Shown here piece by piece: positions 54,348-63,002 of a stretch of 64,000 nt of DNA. The notes below the pieces were generated by a model that was not told the DNA's origin, made no database searches, and saw nothing but the letters and a program-made list of their open reading frames with translations. This stretch comes from Nitratireductor sp. B36 (GTDB taxonomy: Bacteria; Pseudomonadota; Alphaproteobacteria; Rhizobiales; Rhizobiaceae), in contig NZ_JACKZY010000001.1 in the NCBI RefSeq assembly GCF_020833685.1, forward strand, positions 124,001-188,000, written 5' to 3'. Every line of letters starts with the position of its first letter. Position 1 is the stretch's first letter. Position numbers and translations under genes: made by a program.

Positions 54348-54677
54348 TCAGTGCATGACCGATTTTGAGAAAAGATTGATCACCAGAACCCCAGCTATGA
54401 TCAGCCCCACCCCAAGAACAGCCGGAGTGTCGAGAGTCTGTTGGAACCATAGCCAGCCGATGGCGGTGATGAACACGATCCCGGCACCGGACCAAAGAGC
54501 GTACACGATACCCACCGACATGGTGCGCAGCGTCAACGAGAGGAAAAAGAACGCAACCGCATAGCCGATGAGCGTCACCAGCGAAGGGGTGAGCCGTGTG
54601 AACCCTTCTGTCTGCTTGAGTGCGGTTGTTGCAACGACCTCGAAAAGAATGGCGATGATCAGATAAAGATAGGTCAC
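54348..54677 (-). CDS. Small multidrug resistance (SMR) transporter, EmrE/QacE type
   Basis: A 109-residue protein with four membrane helices. The invariant Glu lies in helix 1 (LIIAILFEVVATTALKQ, residue 13), and the SMR signature YALWSGAGIV is in helix 3. EmrE-type members exchange protons for cationic drugs as antiparallel dimers; related Gdx members export guanidinium. The KQTEGFTRL loop resembles the EmrE branch more than SugE/Gdx, but substrate is not certain. It is convergent with the FemAB-like gene. Confidence 0.9.
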   Translation of the reverse strand: MTYLYLIIAILFEVVATTALKQTEGFTRLTPSLVTLIGYAVAFFFLSLTLRTMSVGIVYALWSGAGIVFITAIGWLWFQQTLDTPAVLGVGLIIAGVLVINLFSKSVMH

Positions 54678-54784
54678 GCACTCACCTTTTGGAAAACCCG
54701 GCGAATCGGCCGGTGCCCGGAGTTGACGGCCCGGAGATTAGCGCAGAAAAATGCCGCCGCAATTGCCCGAGACCAGAGGTTCCC

Positions 54785-55210
54785 ATGACCAGTGCTCCCT
54801 ATGACAAGAACAATGTTTTCGCCAAAATTCTGCGTGGCGAACTTCCCTCTCACAAGCTCTATGAAGACGATCAAACCTTCGCGCTCATGGACATCATGCC
54901 GCGCGGAGATGGCCATTGTCTGGTGATCCCGAAAAAACCAGCACGCAATATTCTCGATGTCGAGGAAGACAGTCTCGCCGCCGTGATGCGCACGGTCCAG
55001 AAGCTCGCGCGCGCAACCAAAGCCGCCTTTAACGCGGATGGCGTGACCATCCAGCAGTTCAATGAACAGGCGGGAGGTCAGGTCGTGTTCCATCTTCACG
55101 TTCATATAATTCCGCGCTTTGAAGGGGTTCCGCTGCGTCCGCATACCGGCGAAATGGCGGACAATGCCGTTCTTGCAGAGCAGGCGGAGAAAATCCGCGC
55201 TCAGCTCTAG
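54785..55210 (+). CDS. HIT-family nucleotide hydrolase
   Basis: A 141-residue histidine-triad protein of the HinT type. The triad reads HLHVHIIP near residues 100-107, and the N-terminal part is NNVFAKILRGELPSHKLYED with FALMDIMPRGDGHCLVIPKK. Such proteins hydrolyse nucleoside phosphoramidates. The ATG at 54785 fits the family; upstream in-frame codons opposite the SMR start are ignored. Followed by the convergent azlD. Confidence 0.9.
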   Translation: MTSAPYDKNNVFAKILRGELPSHKLYEDDQTFALMDIMPRGDGHCLVIPKKPARNILDVEEDSLAAVMRTVQKLARATKAAFNADGVTIQQFNEQAGGQVVFHLHVHIIPRFEGVPLRPHTGEMADNAVLAEQAEKIRAQL

Positions 55211-55235
55211 AGGCGCCCCTCGGGAGTGGCAGTCA

Positions 55236-55586
55236 TCAGCCGATCAGGTAAAGCCCGGAAAGTAGAACGGCTTCGGCGACGGCAATGCCGGCGAGAATCT
55301 GCTTGCGTGACAGGAGGTAGGCGGCAAATCCGGCTATGGCCGCCCCCACTCGCAGCGCAAGGGGAGAATCAGCGAGCGCTCCGGAAGGAAAGACAATGAG
55401 GTTGGCGATCACGGCAGCCACAAGCGCCGTGGCGATGCAACGCACGAAGACGAGAATGTCGGATTCATCTGACATCTTGCCCCCGAGATAGACGCCGAGA
55501 TAGCGCCACGTATCGGTTGCAAGCCAACCGGCAAGAAGAATGAACAGATAGGGCCACCACCAGGCATCAAACGTATCGAAATTCAC
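55236..55586 (-). CDS. azlD: AzlD-family transport protein
   Basis: A 116-residue membrane protein with about three or four helices (PYLFILLAGWLATDTWRYLGVYLG, ATALVAAVIANLIVF, AAIAGFAAYLLSRKQI). It is the small partner of AzlC; AzlCD (YgaZH) exports branched-chain amino acids. It overlaps the azlC stop by four bases (ATGA), which confirms the pair. Its length is typical. Confidence 0.86.
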   Translation of the reverse strand: MNFDTFDAWWWPYLFILLAGWLATDTWRYLGVYLGGKMSDESDILVFVRCIATALVAAVIANLIVFPSGALADSPLALRVGAAIAGFAAYLLSRKQILAGIAVAEAVLLSGLYLIG

Positions 55587-56332
55587 GTATCTGCGCCCTT
55601 CTTCAGACGGATTCTGTGCCAGATATAGGCGGCACCGCCGGCAATGCCGCCCGCAGCCAGCAGATCGAAGCCAGGCAATATCAAATGAAACACCGGTCCG
55701 CTCAACAGGCCCAGCACCATCGCCACATGCCCTGCCCGCTCGCGTGCCGAACCCCAGAGCGAGGTCAGAAAGTAGATGGGCGTCAAAAAGAAGAGAGCCG
55801 CCGACACCTGCAGCGGCAAGCGTTCAGCAAGAAGGAATACGGTTGCCACCACACCCATATTCACCAGAACCAGCGTGGTTCCGATACCGGTGTAATAGGC
55901 GGTCCTGAGATCCCGCGGCACAGTTCTGAAACTTTCCATGGCGAGGACCCATGAGGTAATCGCCACGAAGTGTGAGAGCGCGTACAATACCCATTTGCGG
56001 GTACGTGGTCCGCGCATTTCCGGGGTCAGGGCAACCACCATCGGTGCCAGACGAACCGAGGAAAGCGCGACGGCGAAGGCTGCAGCGATGAGACTGTTGC
56101 CGGCTATCATCGCGCCGATCAGCACCACCTGCGCCGGCAATGCCCAAACCACACCAGTCATGAAAACAGTCTGCGGCAAGGTAAGCCCTGCCTCGCGTGC
56201 AAGGCCCGCAAAACCCACAAAGGCGCTGACCAGAACCAAGCCGGGAACAGAAAAACAGCGGCGCACGCCCCGCAGATACCAGCTGATGTGGCTTTCTTTG
56301 CTATCCGATTCGACTGTCGTGTTTTCATTCAT
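55583..56332 (-). CDS. azlC: AzlC-family branched-chain amino acid exporter
   Basis: A 249-residue membrane protein with about seven helices and the AzlC pattern: GFAGLAREAGLTLPQTVFMTGVVWALPAQVVLIG, then a LAVALSSVRLAPMVVALTPEMRG-like part. Works with AzlD in amino-acid export; substrate is inferred from family. I chose the ATG at 56332 (MNENTTVESD); earlier in-frame starts fall in the clpA-azlC stem-loop region. Runs in the same direction as clpSA, after a 109-bp gap. Confidence 0.86.
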   Translation of the reverse strand: MNENTTVESDSKESHISWYLRGVRRCFSVPGLVLVSAFVGFAGLAREAGLTLPQTVFMTGVVWALPAQVVLIGAMIAGNSLIAAAFAVALSSVRLAPMVVALTPEMRGPRTRKWVLYALSHFVAITSWVLAMESFRTVPRDLRTAYYTGIGTTLVLVNMGVVATVFLLAERLPLQVSAALFFLTPIYFLTSLWGSARERAGHVAMVLGLLSGPVFHLILPGFDLLAAGGIAGGAAYIWHRIRLKKGADT

Positions 56333-56375
56333 CGATGCAGGAACTAGCACAGCCAGGTCCTGCGGGCGATACGAC

Positions 56376-56408
56376 GAAGGCGTGGGTGCTTGGGACACCC
56401 ACGCCTTC
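56376..56408 (-). terminator. 13-bp stem-loop between clpA and azlC
   Basis: GAAGGCGTGGGTG (56376-56388) and CACCCACGCCTTC (56396-56408) pair perfectly around a seven-base loop, 33 bp past the clpA stop. No T-run follows on the minus strand, so termination may be Rho-linked or the hairpin may protect the clpA mRNA end. Confidence 0.6.
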
Positions 56409-56441
56409 CAAATTGGTCCACTTCAGGCAAACGCTCGTTTC

Positions 56442-58901
56442 TCAGCCCTTGCGCGGCAATTGCGGCACCAGGCTGCGCTTGGGTGGTTCCTTCGGCTTTT
56501 GTGCCTTGGGTTTCGCTGCCGCTTTGGGTTTGCGGGTTTTCTTGACAGCGGGTTTCGCCTTCTTTCTGGCTGGAACCTCGTCGCGAGGTTTGATCGGAGC
56601 GTCGTCAGGCACCGCATCGAGTTTCAGGCCGCTTTCACCTGAATCATCCTTCTCGACCGTAACCCGAACCGTACCGCCCTTCTTGAGACGGCCAAAAAGC
56701 ACTTCCTCTGCCAAGGGCTTCTTGATGTGCTCCTGGATCACGCGGCCAAGGGGGCGCGCGCCCATCCGTTCGTCATATCCCTTATCCGCCAGCCAGGCGA
56801 CCGCCTCGTCCGACAGATCGAAGGTAACGCGGCGCTCGGCGAGCTGCGCCTCAAGCTGCATGACGAATTTCTGCACGACCTGATGAATGACCGGAACCGG
56901 CAGAGCGCCAAACGGAATGACGGCGTCGAGGCGGTTGCGGAACTCCGGCGTAAAGAGACGGTTGATCGCCTCCATATCGTCGCCTTCACGCTTCGATGAC
57001 CCGAAACCGATGGCCGGCTTGGCGAGATCGGCCGCACCCGCATTGGTCGTCATGATCAGGATCACATTGCGGAAATCGATGCTCTTGCCATTGTGATCCG
57101 TGAGCTTGCCGTGATCCATCACCTGCAGGAGGATGTTGAACAGATCCGGGTGCGCCTTCTCGATCTCATCAAGGAGAAGCACACAATGCGGATGCTGATC
57201 GACACCATCGGTCAGCAGGCCGCCCTGATCGAAACCGACGTAACCGGGCGGAGCACCGATCAGGCGTGAGACAGTGTGGCGTTCCATATATTCGGACATA
57301 TCGAAACGCAAAAGCTCGACGCCCAGCGATGCAGCAAGCTGTTTGGCGACCTCGGTTTTGCCCACGCCTGTGGGGCCCGAGAACAGATAAGAGCCAATCG
57401 GCTTTTCGGGCTCTCTCAGGCCGGCACGCGCCAGCTTGATCGCGGAAGAAAGCGCGGTGATGGCTGCGTCCTGCCCGTAAACGACACGCTTGAGCTCGTC
57501 CTCAAGCGTCGCGAGAATCTTCTCGTCATCAGCCGAAACGGTTTTCGGAGGAATGCGGGCCATCGTGGCGATGGTGGCCTCGATCTCCTTAACGTTGATC
57601 GTCTTGCGGCGTTTCGCTTCCGGAAGGAGCTTCTGCGAGGCGCCCGTCTCGTCCAACACATCGATCGCCTTGTCTGGCAGTTTGCGATCGTTGATGTAGC
57701 GCGCGGACAGTTCGACCGCGGCCTTCACGGCTTCGTTGGTGTAACGGACCTTGTGGAACTCTTCGAAATAGGGCTTCAAGCCCTTCATGATTTCGATGGC
57801 ATCCTCGACCGTGGGCTCACTGACATCGATCTTCTGAAAGCGCCGCACCAGAGCGCGGTCCTTCTCGAAAAACTGCCTGAATTCCTTGTAGGTGGTCGAG
57901 CCGATACAACGGATCGTACCAGACGATAAGGCAGGCTTCAGAAGATTGGATGCATCCATTGCGCCGCCAGAGGTGGCACCGGCACCGATCACGGTGTGGA
58001 TCTCATCAATGAAGAGAACAGCACCGGGGAAGTCCTCCAGCTCCTTCACGACCTGCTTGAGACGTTCCTCGAAATCACCGCGATACCGGGTGCCCGCCAA
58101 GAGCGAGCCCATATCGAGCGCGAAAATCGTCGCGTCTGACAGCACATCCGGCACATCGCCTTCGACAATGCGCTTTGCAAGCCCTTCGGCAATCGCCGTC
58201 TTACCAACGCCGGGATCACCCACGTAAAGCGGGTTATTCTTGGAGCGGCGGCAAAGAACCTGGATCGTGCGATTGATCTCCGGTGCGCGCCCGATCAGCG
58301 GATCGATGCGCCCTGCCCGCGCCTTCTCGTTGAGATTGACGCAATAGGCCGTAAGCGCATCCTGCGCCTGCTTCTTCTTGTTGCCGTCCTCGGCCTCTGC
58401 CCCTGGTGCTCCGGTGTCTTCGTCATCCGCACCACGCGGCGTTCTTGCCTCCGACCCACCGGGCCGTTTGGCAATGCCGTGACTGATATAGTTGACCGCG
58501 TCGTAACGCGTCATCTGCTGTTCCTGCAGAAAATAGGCCGCATGGCTCTCCCGTTCGGCAAAGATCGCTACGAGCACATTGGCGCCCGAGACTTCCTCGC
58601 GTCCCGACGATTGCACATGGATGACGGCCCGCTGGATAACGCGCTGGAAACCGGCAGTCGGCTTGGAATCCTCGTCATAACCGGTGACGAGATTGTCGAG
58701 CTCGCCGTCAATATATTTGATCACCGTCTCCTTGAGCGCCTCGAGATCGACATTGCAGGCGCGCATTACGGCTGCAGCGTCCGAATCGTCGATCAGCGCA
58801 AGAAGCAGATGCTCGAGCGTTGCATACTCATGGTGGCGCTCATTGGCGAAAGTAAGCGCCTGATGCAGTGCCCGCTCCAAGCCTTGGGAAAAAGCCGGCA
58901 T
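56442..58901 (-). CDS. clpA: ATP-dependent Clp protease ATPase subunit ClpA
   Basis: Hexameric unfoldase that feeds substrates to ClpP, 819 residues. N-terminal Clp_N domain (about 1-145), first AAA+ module with GDPGVGKTAIAEG (about 220) and VLFIDEIHTVIGAG, second module with GPTGVGKTEVAKQ (about 500) and LLLDEIEKAHPDLF. The ClpP-docking tripeptide IGF lies in KPAIGFGSS. About 70 residues longer than E. coli ClpA, mainly a C-terminal Lys/Pro/Ala tail (KKTRKPKAAAKPKAQKPKEP). clpS lies 8 bp upstream, the usual adaptor pairing. Confidence 0.96.
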   Translation of the reverse strand: MPAFSQGLERALHQALTFANERHHEYATLEHLLLALIDDSDAAAVMRACNVDLEALKETVIKYIDGELDNLVTGYDEDSKPTAGFQRVIQRAVIHVQSSGREEVSGANVLVAIFAERESHAAYFLQEQQMTRYDAVNYISHGIAKRPGGSEARTPRGADDEDTGAPGAEAEDGNKKKQAQDALTAYCVNLNEKARAGRIDPLIGRAPEINRTIQVLCRRSKNNPLYVGDPGVGKTAIAEGLAKRIVEGDVPDVLSDATIFALDMGSLLAGTRYRGDFEERLKQVVKELEDFPGAVLFIDEIHTVIGAGATSGGAMDASNLLKPALSSGTIRCIGSTTYKEFRQFFEKDRALVRRFQKIDVSEPTVEDAIEIMKGLKPYFEEFHKVRYTNEAVKAAVELSARYINDRKLPDKAIDVLDETGASQKLLPEAKRRKTINVKEIEATIATMARIPPKTVSADDEKILATLEDELKRVVYGQDAAITALSSAIKLARAGLREPEKPIGSYLFSGPTGVGKTEVAKQLAASLGVELLRFDMSEYMERHTVSRLIGAPPGYVGFDQGGLLTDGVDQHPHCVLLLDEIEKAHPDLFNILLQVMDHGKLTDHNGKSIDFRNVILIMTTNAGAADLAKPAIGFGSSKREGDDMEAINRLFTPEFRNRLDAVIPFGALPVPVIHQVVQKFVMQLEAQLAERRVTFDLSDEAVAWLADKGYDERMGARPLGRVIQEHIKKPLAEEVLFGRLKKGGTVRVTVEKDDSGESGLKLDAVPDDAPIKPRDEVPARKKAKPAVKKTRKPKAAAKPKAQKPKEPPKRSLVPQLPRKG

Positions 58902-58909
58902 TCAATACC

Positions 58910-59260
58910 TCATTTCTTTTCCATCACGCATTGAAGCGGGTGCTGGTGTTGGCGGGAGAAGTCCATCACCTGCGTTACCTTGGTCTCAGCCACTTCAAAC
59001 GTGAACACGCCACATTCACCCACACCGTGATTGTGTACGTGCAGCATAATTCTGGTCGCGGCTTCGCGATCCTTCTTGAAGAAGCGCTCAAGCACATGAA
59101 TGACGAACTCCATCGGGGTGTAATCGTCATTCAGCAACAATACACGATAGAGACTCGGTTTCTTCGTCTTGGTTTTCGTACGCGTGATGACCGCAGTTCC
59201 ACGATCGGAACTGTCACCATCTTTCTCGCCATCCTGCATTCGCCAGACGTCGTGCTGCAT
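58910..59260 (-). CDS. clpS: ClpA adaptor ClpS
   Basis: Adaptor that delivers N-end-rule substrates to ClpA, 116 residues from the start chosen. The core is [24 protein letters not shown], then [23 protein letters not shown], with the N-degron pocket residues Asn-Asp-Asp and the two His of HVHNHG. The N-terminal 35 residues are charged and flexible. The start is uncertain: ATGs at 59287, 59260 and 59239 are in frame; 59260 follows GGTGAAGCC and is preferred. Confidence 0.92.
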   Translation of the reverse strand: MQHDVWRMQDGEKDGDSSDRGTAVITRTKTKTKKPSLYRVLLLNDDYTPMEFVIHVLERFFKKDREAATRIMLHVHNHGVGECGVFTFEVAETKVTQVMDFSRQHQHPLQCVMEKK

Positions 59261-59585
59261 GGCTTCACCGATATTCAAAAATTCCATTCCCTATGCCGAG
59301 CCCTTACGTGGGACATGTAGGTACCCTTGCGACAATTTTAAGCCCTTATCCGTTCCTGACAATATGGGTGACGGGGTTTTGCGTTCAAAACTACGCCATC
59401 ATCACCCTGGATGGTTCAGACATTCATTCCAGCCGGCATCCGGACCGGTCAATCCTTCAATTTCGAGTCAATGTTAAGAAATTCCGTCAACGAATAGCTC
59501 ACCATAAACGGATTGGTAACGCCGCCGCCGATAGGGTGATGGGAAATGGGCCTGCGAGTGGGGATGCCTCGCAGCCTGAAACCAG
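59261..59585. other. clpS-carboxypeptidase intergenic region
   Basis: 325 bp between divergent genes, so it should hold both promoters. The only structure noticed is the 6-bp hairpin GTTTTG-CGTT-CAAAAC at 59376-59391. I could not choose -35/-10 boxes for either gene with confidence, and no ORF here looks coding. Confidence 0.5.
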
Positions 59586-60953
59586 ATGCAAATGGGTGTA
59601 ATCGTGCGTCAGGCGTTGTTGGGTAGAGCGAATCTTGTGCGGCTATCAGGCAAGATTCTCACTGCACTTTTCATTTCCGGTATCGTCATGTTGGGCGCGG
59701 CAGAACAGGCTTCTGCTAACGCCAAATATGCAGGCATCGTCATGGATGCGAAGACCGGCAAGGTTCTCTATGAATCAAATGCCGATGCTCCGCGGTATCC
59801 CGCCTCGCTCACCAAGATGATGACGGCCTATATGATCTTCGAGGCGCTTTCGACGGGCCGTATCAGCAAAGATACACGCATTCCCGTTTCGCGGAACGCT
59901 GCCGCCGAACCTCCGACAAACATTGCATTGCGTCCCGGTGACAGCCTGACCGTGGACCAGGCTATCCGGGCGCTGGTAACCCGTTCCGCCAATGATGCCG
60001 CGACCGCAGTGGCTGAGTTTCTTGGCGGATCGGAAGCCAAGTTCGCTTCCATGATGACCGCTAAGGCGCGCCAGCTCGGCATGTCGCGGACCACGTTCAA
60101 GAATGCGCATGGTCTGCCGAACAGCCAGCAGAAGACGACTGCGCGCGACATGGCCAAGCTCAGCATCGCCCTGCGGGAGCACTATCCGCAGTATTACAGC
60201 TATTTCCAGACCAAGTCCTTCACTTACAAAAAGCGTCGCTATGGCAACCACAACCGCCTGCTGGGCCGGGTGAAGGGTGTCGATGGCATCAAGACCGGAT
60301 ACACGCGTGCATCCGGCTTTAACCTCGCAAGCTCCGTGCAGGCCAATGGTCGCAGCATTGTCGCTGTGGTCATGGGCGGACGCACGTCACGCAGCCGCGA
60401 TGCCCACATGGCGGATCTTATCGAACGCTACCTGAATCAGGGGTCGACCGGACGGGATCGCATGCTGATCGCCAAGGCTCCGGGCGGTGCGCGCACCGCG
60501 CTTGCTGCCATGATTCCAGGCAAACAGGTTCCCTTGCCGACCGAACGTCCCGAAGTGGAAACGCTGACGGCCTATGCGCCTGAGCAGCCGGTCAAGGCCG
60601 CAGCAGTCGTCAATGCATCCGTGCCGCGCCCAAGTGCCCCGGTCGCTGCAGTCGACCCCATGCCGACGGCTTCAACCGCTCCAGAAGCGCAGGGTGCGGG
60701 ATCTATCGGCGGCTGGGTCATTCAGGTTGCCTCCATGCCCAGCGAGGATGAGGCGCTGATGTACCTTGCAGAAACAGAGAAGAAGGCTGGCGCCGTGCTT
60801 GCGAGCGCAGTGCCGATTACCGAGACATTCGAGAAAGGTGGCGTGACTTACCACCGCGCTCGTTTTGTCGGGTTCGCAAGCAAGTCCGACGCATGGGGCG
60901 CCTGCGCGTCACTGAAGAAGAAGAGCATCTCCTGCTACGCCGTGCAGCAGTAA
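59586..60953 (+). CDS. D-alanyl-D-alanine carboxypeptidase with C-terminal SPOR domain
   Basis: A DacA/DacF-type penicillin-binding protein (peptidase S11), 455 residues. A signal peptide (about 15-45, ILTALFISGIVMLGAAEQASA) leads to the catalytic domain with SxxK in PASLTKMM, SxN in TRSANDAATAVAEFLGG and KTG in VDGIKTGYTRASGFNLA. After a Pro/Ala-rich linker a SPOR domain (about 375-455, GGWVIQVASMPSEDEALMYL) should target denuded peptidoglycan at the septum. It trims pentapeptides, so it probably acts at division. Start uncertain (ATG 59586 or 59592). Confidence 0.92.
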   Translation: MQMGVIVRQALLGRANLVRLSGKILTALFISGIVMLGAAEQASANAKYAGIVMDAKTGKVLYESNADAPRYPASLTKMMTAYMIFEALSTGRISKDTRIPVSRNAAAEPPTNIALRPGDSLTVDQAIRALVTRSANDAATAVAEFLGGSEAKFASMMTAKARQLGMSRTTFKNAHGLPNSQQKTTARDMAKLSIALREHYPQYYSYFQTKSFTYKKRRYGNHNRLLGRVKGVDGIKTGYTRASGFNLASSVQANGRSIVAVVMGGRTSRSRDAHMADLIERYLNQGSTGRDRMLIAKAPGGARTALAAMIPGKQVPLPTERPEVETLTAYAPEQPVKAAAVVNASVPRPSAPVAAVDPMPTASTAPEAQGAGSIGGWVIQVASMPSEDEALMYLAETEKKAGAVLASAVPITETFEKGGVTYHRARFVGFASKSDAWGACASLKKKSISCYAVQQ

Positions 60954-61000
60954 GACCGGAGTTTTTGATGAGTCAGGATAGTGTAGCGCGTACCGGGAAC

Positions 61001-61696
61001 TCACTCATGAGCGGACAGCAAAACGTCGCGGGCCTGGTTGACACGGGCAGCAAGAGACGAGGTACCTCCCATGTCGGGATGCAGGCGCTGCATCAGGCGG
61101 CGGTGAGCCTCTCTGATCTGCGCAACGGTCGCACCTCGTTCAAGACCAAGGACCTCATAGGCCTCCTCCTCGGTCATGGGGCCCGTGCCCGGCGCAACTC
61201 CCTCCCCCCGGTCGCCATTCGATTGCGCGCCATCGCGCCAGGCGGGGAATTCGCTGTCAAGATAGGTTTCCAGAAGCCGTAAGCTCTCTTCATCGCTTTC
61301 AAGCTCCGCATAGAGCGAAAGCAGCTCTTCCAGTGTCATATCTGCGAGCCGGCGCCCTTCGTGCCGGCCGGCAAGCACCGAGCCGGACAACGCTCCGCTA
61401 TCGTGATCCAGTTCCATCTCGAGTGCTGCCGAGCGCACGATTGACTTTTGTCCCGGCTTTTTGACCTGCCCCATCTTCAAACGTGCAGAACCAAACCAGG
61501 CGACCGCGGCTGAGAGCAACATGCCGCCGATCCCTGCCCTGCCGGCAAACAGCATCACCACACCGGCAAGCGCCAGCAATGTCGGGCCGGCGATCCGCAA
61601 CGTGTTGGCCACCCGCTTCGGGTTTGCATTCAAGAAAGCGAAACTACCCAGAGTTAAAAGCAGCAGTAGTGCAAAGAAAAAGAACGGGAAGCTCAT
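61001..61696 (-). CDS. Membrane-anchored DnaJ-domain protein
   Basis: A 231-residue protein with two or three N-terminal membrane helices (residues 1-75, PFFFFALLLLLTLGSFAFL, then GPTLLALAGVVMLFAGRAG), a cytosolic linker with DMTLEELLSLYAELESDEE, and a C-terminal J domain (about 178-231, EAYEVLGLERGATVAQIREAHRRLMQRLHPDMGG) with the HPD motif intact. The topology resembles DjlA/Tim14-type cochaperones of DnaK. It overlaps the VWA gene (ATGA), so the two are coupled. Confidence 0.87.
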   Translation of the reverse strand: MSFPFFFFALLLLLTLGSFAFLNANPKRVANTLRIAGPTLLALAGVVMLFAGRAGIGGMLLSAAVAWFGSARLKMGQVKKPGQKSIVRSAALEMELDHDSGALSGSVLAGRHEGRRLADMTLEELLSLYAELESDEESLRLLETYLDSEFPAWRDGAQSNGDRGEGVAPGTGPMTEEEAYEVLGLERGATVAQIREAHRRLMQRLHPDMGGTSSLAARVNQARDVLLSAHE

Positions 61697-62430
61697 TGGT
61701 CTGTGCCGCCGCGGAGATGTTCCAGCATTCTGCGATCCTCGGGCCTGTTGCGATCGCTCAGTGCCTTGAGACCGCCCGTGGCATAAACGGCCACAGCCGA
61801 AAGGAGCCTACCGAGCTCGGCCGCGGATCGCGCATCGAAGCGAAACCATGCGCCCTTCGACAGACGGGCGATTTCGCGAAAAGCCCGTTCAGCAATCGGA
61901 TCATGCCCCTCCTGAAAGACGAATACCGGCACGCCGCTCAGGCCAAGACGCCCGGCCTTGTCCGATAGATCGTCGACGCTCTCTTCCATGGCGTCGCCGA
62001 TATAGACGAGCGCGTTTACCTTCTCGCGTGCGGTTTCCTTGAGAGCGTGCGCCAGAACCTTGCCGATCTGCGTGTGGCCGCCACGGCAGTCAATCTTTGT
62101 CATGAGCGTCTTCAACGCCTCTGTATCGCGCACGAAGCGCGAGGCGCGGCTTTCGCCAAAACCCCGGAAATAAACGAGTTGTACATTGAGCGAGCCCGCT
62201 TTGCCCACGGCATCAAACATCTCGGCCTGAAGTTTGCAGGCAAGATCCCAGGTGGGTTGCCGGCTCATCGTAGCGTCCAGCGCAAGAATGAGCCGGCCGT
62301 TGCCGGCGCCGCGCGCGGGCGCGAGGGCACGCGCCTGCCGCACAAAGGCATCGATGGCGCCCGATGATGAACGGGTGTCGGTGGGTTTTGTGTCTGCGCG
62401 ACGCGGCGCGGGCGTTTTCTTTTCGCTCAT
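61693..62430 (-). CDS. VWA-domain protein, function unknown
   Basis: A 245-residue soluble protein with a von Willebrand factor A fold. The MIDAS strand is LILALDATMSRQPTW, with the DxTxS form of the usual DxSxS, and other metal-site residues are likely in GGHTQIGKVLAHAL and YIGDAMEESVDD. A short basic, Pro-rich N-terminus precedes it. The ATG at 62430 (MSEKKTPAP) is used. Its start follows DUF1489 by 66 bp, and its stop overlaps the DnaJ-domain gene. The protein-protein role is a family inference. Confidence 0.85.
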   Translation of the reverse strand: MSEKKTPAPRRADTKPTDTRSSSGAIDAFVRQARALAPARGAGNGRLILALDATMSRQPTWDLACKLQAEMFDAVGKAGSLNVQLVYFRGFGESRASRFVRDTEALKTLMTKIDCRGGHTQIGKVLAHALKETAREKVNALVYIGDAMEESVDDLSDKAGRLGLSGVPVFVFQEGHDPIAERAFREIARLSKGAWFRFDARSAAELGRLLSAVAVYATGGLKALSDRNRPEDRRMLEHLRGGTDQ

Positions 62431-62496
62431 AAGAAGAAAGATGGGCGTCCACAAACTGGTTGCAAGGCTCATCGCCAGCCTGCGCCAGATGAGACG

Positions 62497-62931
62497 CTAC
62501 AGCAAGCCGAGTTCTGTCAATTCGCGACGCAGTTCCAAAGGCATTTCTGCATCGTCCCCGGCGCTGCCGAGATCCTGTGGCGCATCCTTTGGCTCGAGAT
62601 ATCGCCATCCCTGGAACGCGCGGCGTGGCTGAAACTGAGTGCGCACCAGTTTGGGCTCCAGCACCAGATGACAGCGCGACACACCTTCTGCATCACGGAA
62701 CGGCCGAATGTCCAAAAGTCTTTGCCGACACTGCACCGTGCCCTTGATTACCCAATAGAGAGACCCGCCCTCGGTAAGCTCAGCCACACGTTTCGGCACC
62801 ATGCGCGTGGTGTGAAACTGTTCAGCCGGCTCCCCCCGCGCCTGCTTTTCTCGAAGACGCAGCGCGATCCAGTCCTGCAATTGCTCGACGCTTTCGCAAC
62901 CGACGCACAATTTTATGAGGTTGAGTGCCAT
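62497..62931 (-). CDS. DUF1489 family protein
   Basis: A 144-residue protein matching DUF1489, a family largely limited to Alphaproteobacteria and of unknown function. It begins MALNLIKLCVGCESVEQLQDWI and includes EQFHTTRMVPKRVAEL, GSLYWVIKGTVQCRQRLLDIRPF and FQPRRAFQGWRYL. Soluble, no signal or membrane segment. The C-terminal 30 residues are acidic. Same direction as the VWA gene. Confidence 0.86.
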   Translation of the reverse strand: MALNLIKLCVGCESVEQLQDWIALRLREKQARGEPAEQFHTTRMVPKRVAELTEGGSLYWVIKGTVQCRQRLLDIRPFRDAEGVSRCHLVLEPKLVRTQFQPRRAFQGWRYLEPKDAPQDLGSAGDDAEMPLELRRELTELGLL

Positions 62932-63002
62932 CCTTCAAATGTCGGGCGCTGCCCGGCCAAGGTCAAGCACGATAGCCGCCCCTCCACAGCGTAGAACGCC
63001 GC

